This document shows, piece by piece, positions 1 to 8,711 of a stretch of 56,981 nt of DNA. The first letter of the stretch is position 1. Every line of letters begins with the position of its first letter. Under the pieces are notes generated by a model that saw nothing but the letters and a program-made list of their open reading frames with translations, searched no databases and was not told where the DNA came from. Made by a program: the position numbers and the translations under genes. This DNA comes from Spirochaetota bacterium (GTDB lineage Bacteria; Spirochaetota; UBA4802; JAFGDQ01), in NCBI GenBank assembly GCA_034190085.1, contig JAXHTS010000040.1:1-56981 (forward strand), in the 5' to 3' direction.

Positions 1-200
1 AATCGATTCCGGAGGATTCTTGTTCGATGGGAAAAAAGAGCTGATACTTTTCTTGCAATGTTGCACATCGCATGCGGAATCATTACATGGAGAGCAACTG
101 GCCTACTGGAATAGGCTCTTACTAAAACTTACTCTGACCTGCAGGATCGGCGCTGTTTATTATTTGCGAATATATTTGTTTGTCTGGGGGTGTCCAAGAA

Positions 201-294
201 GTCATTCCTGCGAATGCAGGAATCTCAAATGTATACAAAATTTTATAAAAAATGCTTTAGATTCCGGCATTCAGCTACGCTACAGCCGGAATGA
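201..294. repeat. MITE-like inverted-repeat element
   Basis: The left arm (201-224) and right arm (260-294) are inverted copies that start GTCATTCC and end GGAATGAC, separated by about 35 A+T-rich bases. Each arm also folds on itself: TTCCTGC/GCAGGAA at 205-222 around a GAAT loop, and TTCCGGC/GCCGGAA at 262-291. No transposase is present, so this resembles a non-autonomous REP or MITE element. A related single arm lies at 1270-1292. Nothing else gene-like is visible in positions 1-458. Confidence 0.65.
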
Positions 295-458
295 CATACT
301 TATACACAGCCCCAACTCAATTCCTTAATACTATTTTATCCAATAGCATATATTGAAAAAGCACCTGAGTAGTTACGATTATGGAAAGAATTGCCCATCG
401 AAATCACAGGGCTTATCTATGATATGATAGTCTCAGGCTACAACCAAATTTTTCGTTT

Positions 459-1073
459 TCAGAAAGCTACTCCACCGAGAAGGTATAATATTGGTGACCA
501 TGTAACATCAGTGTCGTCGTTCCCTCCTGATGGTTGAGATAGGAAACCGCCATCAATATAGAATATATATCCACTTTCCAGGAAGAATTGCCATTCAACG
601 CTTAAATTAACGCCAAGGCCATCACTCTCTGCATCATCATAATCAGGGATATCTAATTTTCTGTAGCCTATATTTAGTCCGGGTTTTATGGCTTGCTTGT
701 GCGATATCTCAAAGCGCGGTTTGAAAGACATGCCGAACTCAAACATTGTAAAAGTCTCTTCTTCCGAAGCATAGGATACATCTCCCCTTGAAATGTTAAT
801 ATATCCTCCTACAGCAAACTTGGGAGCGACATACATGTCACCAATTGCGCGCAGTAAAAGGCTAGCGGACTTCTCGATATCAATGTTATAATCATTCAGG
901 CTGATATCACCGGACAACCATAATCCCGCTGAAATCCCAAGATCGTATTCCTTTTCTTCTTCTTCAAGGTTTAATCCCTCCTGCGCATTGATGCTATTAT
1001 TCATGCCCATGATAATAAAAAAACCTATAATGATAGAAAGGGTATTCCGAATAGTTGTAAGTTTTGTGAGCAT
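459..1073 (-). CDS. small outer-membrane beta-barrel protein
   Basis: A 204-residue secreted protein of no recognised family. Residues 1-30 form a signal peptide ending near SINAQ. The mature part alternates short hydrophobic and polar stretches with many glycines and aromatics, and the chain ends in Phe (GGVAF), as expected for a small outer-membrane barrel handled by the BAM complex. The start is supported by a GGAGG ribosome site a few bases upstream of the ATG at 1073. It stands alone, with no coding partner on either side, so its job cannot be inferred from context. A second small barrel-like protein lies at 4986-5717 but the two are not obviously paralogous by eye. Confidence 0.7.
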   Translation of the reverse strand: MLTKLTTIRNTLSIIIGFFIIMGMNNSINAQEGLNLEEEEKEYDLGISAGLWLSGDISLNDYNIDIEKSASLLLRAIGDMYVAPKFAVGGYINISRGDVSYASEEETFTMFEFGMSFKPRFEISHKQAIKPGLNIGYRKLDIPDYDDAESDGLGVNLSVEWQFFLESGYIFYIDGGFLSQPSGGNDDTDVTWSPILYLLGGVAF

Positions 1074-1705
1074 TTGTAATCCTCCAATTAGTTATTAAGC
1101 ATAACACTGAACACATTATTAGCAATGACTTGTTCAAGTCATTGGAATAAAAATAGAAGGCATCCTTAATAAATCAATAAAAAATTGAAGATTTCATTTG
1201 GTTGTAATGTGTTTTTTCAAAAAATGTGTGTATAGAGAGTTGTCTATACTGTCACACATGTATAATAATATTTCTGCATTCGCAGAAATGACATCTTCAT
1301 ATGCCAACTACATCATCTGATTAAAAAATCATTCTTGACATGAATGCCATTGGTGTGATTTCGTTTAATCATATAGTGGTTATCTACAGTTGTTTGTCGA
1401 GTGGCGGGAAGAAGTGATATTTCACTGACAGAGCAAAAAAGGTATCTTTTCCTCGCTTTTGTGATATTATTACTCCATTGAACCCTATGTAAATCCCCAA
1501 GGGAATATTGTTTTTGAAATGTGCATTTTTGTGAATGTCGGTCTTGTCTGCATTACATGGATTTAAGGATTTGATTTTTTACATATGGATAATGGGTGGA
1601 AGAGGATAGGGGTTAAGAATCCTTTACCCTTACTTGAAGCTTTTACTGCCAAAGGCACCTGTCTTGTCATAGGGATTATTATGAATATTATATTTGTGAG
1701 GCAAT
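1074..1705. other. intergenic region without a recognisable gene
   Basis: About 630 bases between two diverging genes. I see no coding sequence on either strand. The only structure is the short hairpin at 1270-1292. Promoters for both flanking genes must lie here but none is convincing by eye. Confidence 0.5.
1270..1292. repeat. single hairpin arm related to the 201-294 element
   Basis: TTTCTGC at 1271 pairs with GCAGAAA around an ATTC loop, and the unit ends in GAAATGAC. This matches one arm of the inverted-repeat element at 201-294 with G/C-to-A/T changes, so it may be a remnant of the same family. Confidence 0.45.
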
Positions 1706-2215
1706 ATGAAGAATAATATTATGTATGTTTTTATTTTATCTATAATTATATTCTTTCTATCTGAGACTTCCCCTTATTCAAAATCTTCCATTCAATGGCA
1801 CAGCTTCAATTCAGGCCTTGTCAAGGCAAAGAAATTGGCTAGGCCTGTTGTTATTGATTTTTATGCTAAATGGTGTACCTGGTGTAAAGTAATGGATAAA
1901 AAAACCTTTTCTGATGAGAAGGTAATTGAGAAGATGAACCGGGACTATGTAGCAGTCAAGGTAAATATGGAGTCAAATGAGACCATATACTATAAGAATA
2001 GAAAGATGTCGCCAAATCAATTTTCTAGATTTCTGGGTATACAGGGTTTACCAAGCTTTTTATTTATGGATAAGAATGGCGAGATCATCATGAAAATATC
2101 GGGTTTTAAAGAACCAAAAGTTTTTTCAGCCATATTAGGCTATGTTAGGGATGGATGTTATAAAAAAAATGTACCCTTCATGGATTATATGAATGGCAAA
2201 GTTGATTGTAAATGA
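1706..2215 (+). CDS. secreted thioredoxin-fold protein (DsbD-gamma-like)
   Basis: A 169-residue protein with an N-terminal signal or anchor (residues 5-22) followed by one thioredoxin-like domain. The redox motif is WCTWC (C57, C60) after the strand VVIDFYAK. The usual cis-proline follows in GIQGLPSFLFMD. Members of this family (thioredoxin_7, DsbD C-terminal domain) reduce or isomerise disulfides outside the cytoplasm and often serve cytochrome c maturation. Two further Cys (C152 and C168) lie near the C-terminus and could form a structural disulfide. Given the many c-type cytochromes in the window, a role in keeping heme-site thiols reduced is plausible but not shown. It is followed 180 bases later by an unrelated hydrolase. 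Confidence 0.8.
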   Translation: MKNNIMYVFILSIIIFFLSETSPYSKSSIQWHSFNSGLVKAKKLARPVVIDFYAKWCTWCKVMDKKTFSDEKVIEKMNRDYVAVKVNMESNETIYYKNRKMSPNQFSRFLGIQGLPSFLFMDKNGEIIMKISGFKEPKVFSAILGYVRDGCYKKNVPFMDYMNGKVDCK

Positions 2216-2398
2216 GTGAATAGTTGATATCTCAATTGATCATAAACCGATAGTCATCTGGGAAACAGTAGCACATGAGAGAGTGGGAAAGGAGGAATAG
2301 TGTATTTCCATATTATATAAGGTCAACTTAAGGGCCTGAGTTTTAATCAATAGATTATAGTTTACTCTCCATAAGGAGCATGAGGATCGATATAATCC

Positions 2399-3289
2399 AT
2401 GATATCAGATTATATTAACATAGAAAGAGATATTAAATCAGAAGCTCTTCAACGGATAACTGAATATGGCCTAAAATCCTCATTTGTTAATGTTAACAAT
2501 TATAATATTCATTATGTGTCCGCTGGGGAGGGCGAACCTATAATACTAATTCATGGATGGTTGTGCTGGGGTGCCTATTGGAATAGAATAATCCCTCTAT
2601 TATCGAAGAGATACCGTGTCTATGCCTTGGATCTTTTAGGAAATGGTATTTCCGATAAGCCTTGTAACAATTTTATAAAATATACAATAGATGAGCAGGT
2701 AGAGATAGTTGAAAAATTTATTGAGCAACTATCCCTGAATAATGTTTGTATAATGGGTCACTCTTTAGGTGGCGCCACTGCTGCTAAAGTCGCCATGAAT
2801 TCACCAGAAAAGATTAAAAAGCTTGTATTAATCGGCGCAGTTGGTTTCAGGAAAGGGTTGAAGCGCCTTCCCCTGTCATTAAGGGGAGCATGGGCAATGC
2901 ACATTGAAAGGATGATACCCTATTTCGTAAGTAAGGGTACCATTAAATTTTTTCATAAACGGTACCTTTTTTATCATGAAAATCCTGTTGATGATAAATT
3001 GATCGACGAAATGGTGCTTGTCAATTACAGCAATAATGAAAGCAGAATGGCATGCCAAAAGAGCGGAGAGGGGATCTTTAATGATTTTGTTAATAGTAAG
3101 GCTGTGAATATCTCTATTCCTACACTCCTCATCTGGGGTAAATATGATAAGCTTTCACCAATATCCGTGGGTAAGGAATACCATGATCTTATTGGTAATT
3201 CAAAGCTTGAAATAATTGATAATGCAGCACATATGGTGTTTCACGAAAAGCCTGATGAGGTTGCACGGCTAATTCTCTGCTTTTTATAG
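2399..3289 (+). CDS. alpha/beta-hydrolase fold protein
   Basis: A 296-residue cytoplasmic-looking hydrolase of the alpha/beta fold, without a signal peptide. The oxyanion motif HGW is at residues 52-54, the nucleophile elbow GHSLGG puts the catalytic Ser at 122, the acid is probably Asp250 in WGKYDKLSP, and the base is His278 in NAAHMV. The order and spacing are those of esterases, lipases and haloperoxidase-like enzymes, so the triad looks complete. Substrate cannot be told from sequence. It converges on the exporter-like gene on the other strand, with only 9 bases between the stops. Its ATG at 2399 follows an AAGGAGCATGAGG stretch about 20 bases upstream, so the ribosome site is not ideal. 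Confidence 0.85.
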   Translation: MISDYINIERDIKSEALQRITEYGLKSSFVNVNNYNIHYVSAGEGEPIILIHGWLCWGAYWNRIIPLLSKRYRVYALDLLGNGISDKPCNNFIKYTIDEQVEIVEKFIEQLSLNNVCIMGHSLGGATAAKVAMNSPEKIKKLVLIGAVGFRKGLKRLPLSLRGAWAMHIERMIPYFVSKGTIKFFHKRYLFYHENPVDDKLIDEMVLVNYSNNESRMACQKSGEGIFNDFVNSKAVNISIPTLLIWGKYDKLSPISVGKEYHDLIGNSKLEIIDNAAHMVFHEKPDEVARLILCFL

Positions 3290-3298
3290 ATTTCATTA

Positions 3299-4327
3299 TT
3301 AATATCCCAAAAAAAGGGCTATTGATCCTACAATAAGACCAAAAATAAGATTTATTATCTTAACAAGAAAAAAATCCCTCCTTGAATGGGCAAGAAGCGG
3401 CAGCATCCCATGTCCGTCCTGAACAATAGAGCTGACGATTAAGATGCTCAATGGAATTATGCCTTTAGCATACATCGTAATGAATATCATATGAGGTCCT
3501 GACTCTGGGATAAGCCCTGTAATACCTGCGAATAGCATTGTAAGCCACGAACTCTCCCGTATCAGGCCTTCTAAATGAAAATGCTCAGCTGAGAGATGTA
3601 ATACAATAAAAGCTCCCAGTGTCCAAAGGAATATGCGCGGCAGATGTCTCTTTGCAACATGTTCCCATAGGTGTTCCTCAAGAAAGTGATCGGGAACTGT
3701 TGCTATTATAAAGAAAGAGATGCCCATTGTGATTAGTATGGTAATTCTTATCCAGTTCCACTCCTCAGGGCCTATTTCCCCCGAAAGGAATAGAAAGATG
3801 ATAATTGACACCATTATCGCTAGAATGCCCCTTGATGATGAACAATTCATCCATTGGGAAATGATCTCACCTTTGGGATAGCAGTTGCAATGCTCAGGAA
3901 TATCTTCAATCAATCCGTCACATTTTTGAAAATATGTATTATGTTTGTTTTTAACGAATAAATCTGTAATAATACCAGAGACTACACCAATTATAACTAA
4001 CGCGCCTATTACAACAATAACATCTTCCGGAATCATTGCCAGCATAACAAAGGATTCATCCCCGCTGGTTGCGATCATTGCTGTAACAAGAGCGCCAAGT
4101 GAAAGAAGTCTATGAGAATACATCGCAACTACCATAAATGCCCCCAAGCATCCAGGAGTTGCCCCAAGTAGGGCTGCAATTAAGTACTGTGCCCATCTAT
4201 TACTCATCAACCTTTCTTGCCAAGATCCGCTTGTTAATACATTGATATATTCGATGACAAGCATTATAACAAAGACAAAGGCGCTGATCATAATCGTATG
4301 TTCAATAATCTCAATCAAAGCTTCCAT
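3299..4327 (-). CDS. polytopic membrane protein, putative 10TM heavy-metal exporter family (ArsP_2-like)
   Basis: A 342-residue integral membrane protein with about 8-10 hydrophobic segments in two halves. It carries the hallmarks I associate with the putative 10TM heavy-metal exporter family, also annotated as a putative manganese transporter: GATPGCLGAF (residues 55-64), ATSGDE (86-91) and IPESGPH (273-279). The two acidic or glycine-rich motifs are in equivalent places of the two halves. Between the halves a soluble loop holds C136, H146, C147 and C149, a possible metal site. The start ATG at 4327 is the first in a hydrophobic N-terminus. The substrate is unknown; the family name rests on homology recalled, not tested. 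Confidence 0.75.
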   Translation of the reverse strand: MEALIEIIEHTIMISAFVFVIMLVIEYINVLTSGSWQERLMSNRWAQYLIAALLGATPGCLGAFMVVAMYSHRLLSLGALVTAMIATSGDESFVMLAMIPEDVIVVIGALVIIGVVSGIITDLFVKNKHNTYFQKCDGLIEDIPEHCNCYPKGEIISQWMNCSSSRGILAIMVSIIIFLFLSGEIGPEEWNWIRITILITMGISFFIIATVPDHFLEEHLWEHVAKRHLPRIFLWTLGAFIVLHLSAEHFHLEGLIRESSWLTMLFAGITGLIPESGPHMIFITMYAKGIIPLSILIVSSIVQDGHGMLPLLAHSRRDFFLVKIINLIFGLIVGSIALFLGY

Positions 4328-4493
4328 TTCGATTCCCCATAATATTGATTCTGAATTGTGGTGATTCCAAAATTCATCATAAAAATAATAAGAAAAATAC
4401 TTATTTATTCTTTTTTGTCAACATTATTAACCTTATCACTGTTGTCGTATGCTAGTTGATAACATTATGAATAATTTCAGTTTAGGTCTTTAA

Positions 4494-4829
4494 TTGCTAA
4501 TGTATTTGAATGAATATGCCGAAATATTATATATGAACATCTCTACAGGCATGTCTGTCATAAATTATCCTGCTTTGCGGGGCAATTCTGTGGAATCCAG
4601 AAAACTCTATCTGTGGCCAGTTTACAATGCTGGTGGTGTTGAGAAGGTTCATGCTGTTAGAGGAAGAACAAGTAGCCCAGTTAATATTCAAGCAGTTTCT
4701 GAGGAATATGCTAACCAAATTCATAAGATGAAAGAGTCAGGTGAAATGCTATATACTTCACAAGGCAGGGCATACAACAGCAATATCATTTCATCACCTC
4801 TGGGATCCATGTTTACTCTGCTTGCCTGA
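4494..4829 (+). CDS. hypothetical protein, unrecognised
   Basis: A 111-residue open frame without a signal peptide or membrane segment. I do not recognise it. The composition is protein-like, with a mixed polar helix around residues 70-90 (VSEEYANQIHKMKESGE), but the upstream sequence lacks a clear ribosome site; an internal ATG at 4533 is an alternative start. It lies between the exporter-like gene and a barrel-protein gene, both with their own signals, so context does not help. Confidence 0.4.
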   Translation: MLMYLNEYAEILYMNISTGMSVINYPALRGNSVESRKLYLWPVYNAGGVEKVHAVRGRTSSPVNIQAVSEEYANQIHKMKESGEMLYTSQGRAYNSNIISSPLGSMFTLLA

Positions 4830-4985
4830 TTATAGTCCTTCCGATTCGCGGCAATGACGCGTTCAATTTATTGAAAGGTTAACAATTTTTTTATAGTAGA
4901 TAATGATTAAAAAGCTTGCTTTTTTTGGAAAAAATAATTTATTCACTCAATAATTTAAATTTAAATTAAATCATGGAGGTTTATT

Positions 4986-5717
4986 ATGAGAGTCAAATTA
5001 TTAATTTTATCAGCTCTTGTCGCTTTCATATGTTTATTGTCTATCAGTGTAGATGCCCAGTATATGACTAAGGATCTTGTTTTGTTGAAAATAGGATATA
5101 TCCCTATGAGCAATGTTACCTTTGATGATGAAGAAGTGGGCAGTGTAATCTCTTCAGTACCTATTACCGGAGATATTGAATCAATGGGTTATGCAATACA
5201 GGGGGAATATAATCTCATCTGGGGAAATTTTTGGTTTGGATTTGGTTTAGAATATCAGAGATTAAGTGTTGATCGGATTACAACCTCCCAGGGTGATACC
5301 AAGGAATTTCATAATGATTTTCTGATACCCATGGTATCTGCTAAACTAGCCGCTACTGGAGGGCTCTATGTCGGTGCCGGCATTTCCGGCAAATGGCTTA
5401 TTTCAACCGAAAAATTCAGGACTGAACCTTTTCCTACGACCCTAGGCTATACAGAAAATGAGTTTGATAAAGCGATCGACTTATGGGCAAACGCCATCCT
5501 GGGTTACCATCTGCCCATAGGTGAGGGAGTATTCTTTGATTTAGAAGGAAGGTTTGGCTTTAATTTGACTAATAATCAATTTGAAGAGAAGGAGCAGGAT
5601 TATTATCAGACATCTTCCGTACCTACGACAAGCACAATAAAATATTCGCCAAAGACAGCTTATGATATTGCCTTCTACGTAGGTGTTGGCACGAGAGCCA
5701 GAGGGTCAGAATACTAG
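4986..5717 (+). CDS. outer-membrane beta-barrel-like protein
   Basis: A 243-residue secreted protein. Residues 1-24 form a signal peptide (cleavage near SVDA-Q). The mature protein has regular alternating strands rich in Gly, Tyr and Phe (for example NFWFGFGLEYQ and GGLYVGAGISG), typical of an eight-stranded outer-membrane barrel or porin-like protein. A strong GGAGGT site lies 6 bases before the ATG. There is no recognised specific function. It precedes the cytochrome locus by 700 bases and may or may not belong to it. Confidence 0.7.
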   Translation: MRVKLLILSALVAFICLLSISVDAQYMTKDLVLLKIGYIPMSNVTFDDEEVGSVISSVPITGDIESMGYAIQGEYNLIWGNFWFGFGLEYQRLSVDRITTSQGDTKEFHNDFLIPMVSAKLAATGGLYVGAGISGKWLISTEKFRTEPFPTTLGYTENEFDKAIDLWANAILGYHLPIGEGVFFDLEGRFGFNLTNNQFEEKEQDYYQTSSVPTTSTIKYSPKTAYDIAFYVGVGTRARGSEY

Positions 5718-6321
5718 GAATAACATATTTTAGCGCTTGAAAGAGATCATGTAGCCTCATTATGTGCATTGCTTGAGGTTGTTGCAGGATTATAGCAAAT
5801 GCCTTGTGTAACCCCAAGCAAATTGCGCACTGAATCCTGTTTTTTGGGTTATATTATACAAATTTCGTTAAATAATACAGCAAATTATGGCTAACCTGCC
5901 GCTTCCCACTCCAAATTTGTCAATAAAACCACGCTTAATTAGCATGCAAACCATAATTTTATTTATTAAAATAATTATAAAATTTAAAAAAATACTTTAC
6001 TTTTTTAGTAGTGTAGTTAGTATGGACAGAGCTGGAAACAATTAAAGACATGTTAGTTATTATAGTAATTATAATTAATGATGAAATATAAAAATTCTAC
6101 TTTATTTTGACTTTTTAGATTTATTTATTATATTAGTTATGTAGTGAATAATGTTCATGTGGTTAACGAGTTTCGATTTGTGACAAAATTTAGAGATCAT
6201 ATGAAACTATAAATTATGAAATGCTTTTTGTTTACTCGATTAGATGCTACTTGCAACAAGCTACGCTATATTGGTCTACAATAGAAGTATAAGCGTTTAA
6301 AATATATCAACATATATATTG
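5718..6321. other. long A+T-rich intergenic region before the cytochrome locus
   Basis: About 600 bases without a convincing gene on either strand. It becomes very A+T-rich after 5940. It must contain the promoter and any operators of the cytochrome locus, but I cannot pick a -35/-10 pair or a sigma-54 site with confidence. Confidence 0.5.
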
Positions 6322-6429
6322 AAAGGAGGTGATTGAGAAGAAAAGGGAAATGCAACAATTGTAGGTTTATGGTGGAGTTATTTTATGCTATGATGAAAGA
6401 AATTATTAAAATTATTTTGGAGGTGAAAA
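6322..6429 (+). promoter_or_regulatory. leader with an extra perfect Shine-Dalgarno sequence
   Basis: AAAGGAGGTGAT at 6322-6333 is a full complement of the 16S rRNA tail, yet it lies about 100 bases before the first cytochrome gene, which has its own GGAGGT at 6419-6424. A TTG at 6333 opens a 66-codon frame that runs into the cytochrome gene out of frame. The spacing to this TTG is only 3 bases, and the frame looks like a shadow. This could be a leader peptide, a standby ribosome site or a chance match. Confidence 0.35.
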
Positions 6430-7425
6430 ATGAAAAAGATTGCTTTAATAGCAATGATTGGCTTTATAGCTGTTGCGATGGTTGGGTATTTTGCAAATCA
6501 GGCAATGGCTGGTGTTGGTGGTGTTTGCAGTAATTGTCATACCATGCACAATAGTCAGGGTGGCGTTCCTGTGGATGCTGATGGGCCGAACGAGGTCTTG
6601 CTGAATAATGATTGTATAGGATGTCATACTAGCGCGGCTAGTGATCCTTTGGATGATGTCAATAATACTCCCTTTGTAATGCTCAGTGGGGCTAGTGATG
6701 ATAACTGCTTAGCTGGCGGATTCTTCACGACTGCAAATCCCCTTGACGATAACGGCAACAATACACATGATATCGGCGCAACGGCTGATCCTGCCGGATT
6801 TAATTCAGCAGAAACTCCTTGGTATACTGGCAATACAGGTGATGGTCTGGGTTGTGCTGGAACTAATGGTTGTCATGGAAACCAGACTGATCTGAATGAT
6901 ATGGCAGCAATTGCTGGAGGTCATCATAATACATCGCTGGCTTATCGCATGCTCTACATTGGAACTGCTGGTGTTCTTGGGACACCTGCGAGTGACTACG
7001 AAGAGGCGTTGATTGGAACTGGTGGTGTAGTTACTGATCCACACAATGTCTATAGCGCTGGTGTTTTGGACCCAAGCATCAGTGAATTGTGCGCCAAATG
7101 TCATGGAGATTTCCATAATGAGAGTGGAACAACAGAAGATTGTGGAGCTGCCAGCCCATGGATTAGACACCCCACAGATGTTGATATTCCAGGAACATGG
7201 GCAATCGGAGATGAAACCAATGACTTAACCCGAAGTGATTATAAGAACAATCCAGTTGGCTTTGTAGGCGGTACTGAGACTGGAGAGCGTCGTGCTACAT
7301 GTCTTTCCTGTCATAGAGCACACGGCACAGCAAATAATGATCTTTTAAGATGGGATTACGGCACACAGGTTGCTGCTGGTGGAAATGCATATGGCTGTCT
7401 TGGCTGTCATGATGCACAGAGATAA
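6430..7425 (+). CDS. OmcS/OmcE-like extracellular hexaheme cytochrome c, paralogue 1
   Basis: A 331-residue exported cytochrome. The signal peptide ends at NQAMA (residue 27). Heme sites: CSNCH (33-37), CIGCH (62-66), CX5CH at 142-149, CAKCH (221-225), CLSCH (291-295) and CLGCH (323-327). The order of motifs, with HTMHNSQGG after heme 1, IRHPTD, CLSCHRAHG and a final CxxCH, follows the filament-forming Geobacter cytochrome OmcS one for one, which also has six hemes. The third site has five residues between the cysteines instead of two. GGAGGT lies 6 bases before the ATG. It is the first and shortest of a tandem family (7519, 8712, 10326, 13019). An extracellular electron-carrying role is inferred; filament formation is not shown. 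Confidence 0.85.
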   Translation: MKKIALIAMIGFIAVAMVGYFANQAMAGVGGVCSNCHTMHNSQGGVPVDADGPNEVLLNNDCIGCHTSAASDPLDDVNNTPFVMLSGASDDNCLAGGFFTTANPLDDNGNNTHDIGATADPAGFNSAETPWYTGNTGDGLGCAGTNGCHGNQTDLNDMAAIAGGHHNTSLAYRMLYIGTAGVLGTPASDYEEALIGTGGVVTDPHNVYSAGVLDPSISELCAKCHGDFHNESGTTEDCGAASPWIRHPTDVDIPGTWAIGDETNDLTRSDYKNNPVGFVGGTETGERRATCLSCHRAHGTANNDLLRWDYGTQVAAGGNAYGCLGCHDAQR

Positions 7426-7438
7426 GTAGATAAGAGAA

Positions 7439-7485
7439 ACAAGGGAAGGGGGTGGGAAGCTCAACCCTGTCCCCTTTTCCTGTTG
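7439..7485 (+). other. strong intergenic RNA hairpin
   Basis: The bases GGGAAGGGG at 7443-7451 and GGG at 7454-7456 pair with CCC at 7465-7467 and CCCCTTTTCC at 7471-7480 around an 8-base loop with a small internal loop. No T-run follows, so it is not a classic terminator. It sits between the first two cytochrome genes and may partially terminate transcription or protect the upstream transcript end, allowing different levels of paralogues 1 and 2. Confidence 0.5.
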
Positions 7486-7518
7486 TTGATTAAATTCTGA
7501 AATAACAGGATTATTAAG

Positions 7519-8670
7519 ATGAAAAAAGACGTTAAACATTCGGTTTCTGTTTTTTTCATCTTTGCTCTATCGATAGCCATTATTTGTATAATGCCTGGCT
7601 ATGTTCAGGCAAGGGTATCTGGAGAGTGCGTTAATTGTCATACTATGCACAATTCTCAAGGCGGAGACGATGTTGATGGTGACGGCCCTTACTCTTCTTT
7701 GCTTACAACAGACTGTGTGGGCTGTCATTCCTCCGCCGTCTTCACCACCTATTATGATCTGGGCGGATGTAATGTCCCGGTAGTGCTCTTTACCGGGGGT
7801 GAGCCTGCCACATATCTTGCGGGAGGCAATTTTTACTGGGTAAAAGAGGGGTTAGGTGGTGATGATACTAAAGGGCATAATGTATTCTTGGGTGAAGATG
7901 ACGATAATTTATCTGAAGCTCCTGGTGGTTTCCCAACAGGATGTGTTGATAGTTGTCATGTAAATTTGAGTCAACCCTTCCCTGATCCAGGTTTTTCTTA
8001 TGGTGATATTAATGGCAAATATGGTTGTCAGGGGTGTCATGTAAACCCAAGGCATCATGCAAATGATCACGATAATGGCGTTTCAGGTTTAGTTGATGGT
8101 GGAGATATGGGCTGGTATCGTTTTTTATCAGCTCATCAACCCGATGATTTTGGTGTAAAAGGCTTTGAAGATGGTGATTGGGAGGCGGGTCATCCAAACC
8201 ATTTGCCAGGCACAAGCGCACACAATGAATATAGGGGTGATCCTGCTTCTCATTATGGGATACACGCTTCTGACAGGGGTGACATTTCTGGCTTCTGTAC
8301 TGGTTGTCATGCATATTATTCCAGCGCATATGCATTTGATGACATACAGGGACAGAAGAATAGCCATGGCAATTGGATACGGCACCCATCGGATAGCGTT
8401 ATTCCAGATGATGGTGAATATGCGGATGTTGGAGGAGTCAGCCATCTCTATGATCCCCTTTCGCCTGTTGGCAAACCTTCTATAGACAGCACACCTGATA
8501 CAACTGTTACACCAGGGGCAGATATGGTTATGTGCATTAGCTGTCATAGGCCCCATGGAAGCCCTTATGCGGATATGTTGAGGTGGGATTATACTGAACA
8601 GGTTGCTGGTGGCGGAGGTTTGACAGATGATCAAGGCTGTTTTTATTGTCACACACTAAAGAATGAATAA
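7519..8670 (+). CDS. OmcS/OmcE-like extracellular heptaheme cytochrome c, paralogue 2
   Basis: A 383-residue exported cytochrome; the signal peptide ends near VQA (residue 31). Heme sites: CVNCH (37-41), CVGCH (66-70), CX3CH (142-147, CVDSCH), CQGCH (170-174), CTGCH (260-264), CISCH (339-343) and CFYCH (374-378). The family core is complete: LAGGNFYWV, KGHNV, APGG, GWYRFL, HNEY, IRHPSD, GEYA and LRWDY. Compared with paralogue 1 it has one more heme, placed just after the third. The third site again departs from CXXCH, here with three intervening residues. Histidines in HNEY, RHP and the KGHN motif are good candidates for distal heme ligands, by analogy with OmcS. AGGA lies 8 bases before the ATG. 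Confidence 0.85.
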   Translation: MKKDVKHSVSVFFIFALSIAIICIMPGYVQARVSGECVNCHTMHNSQGGDDVDGDGPYSSLLTTDCVGCHSSAVFTTYYDLGGCNVPVVLFTGGEPATYLAGGNFYWVKEGLGGDDTKGHNVFLGEDDDNLSEAPGGFPTGCVDSCHVNLSQPFPDPGFSYGDINGKYGCQGCHVNPRHHANDHDNGVSGLVDGGDMGWYRFLSAHQPDDFGVKGFEDGDWEAGHPNHLPGTSAHNEYRGDPASHYGIHASDRGDISGFCTGCHAYYSSAYAFDDIQGQKNSHGNWIRHPSDSVIPDDGEYADVGGVSHLYDPLSPVGKPSIDSTPDTTVTPGADMVMCISCHRPHGSPYADMLRWDYTEQVAGGGGLTDDQGCFYCHTLKNE

Positions 8671-8711
8671 TTGAGATTGAAGTGATTGATATAGAAAATT
8701 GAGAAGGAGTA

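Noticed and set aside
20-328. 102-codon open frame at the window start
   Set aside because: It runs through the inverted-repeat element, lacks a ribosome site and has no protein-like composition.
6169-6210. TGTGACA near 6180 as a CRP-like site upstream of the cytochrome locus
   Set aside because: The second half-site is 13 bases away instead of 6, so the palindrome does not fit.
6333-6533. 66-codon frame beginning with TTG at the spare Shine-Dalgarno
   Set aside because: It overlaps the signal peptide of the first cytochrome in another frame, and its start spacing is too short. Kept only as a regulatory note.
8009-8652. Long open frames on the minus strand inside the cytochrome genes
   Set aside because: They are shadows of the Cys/His-rich coding strand and have no start signals.
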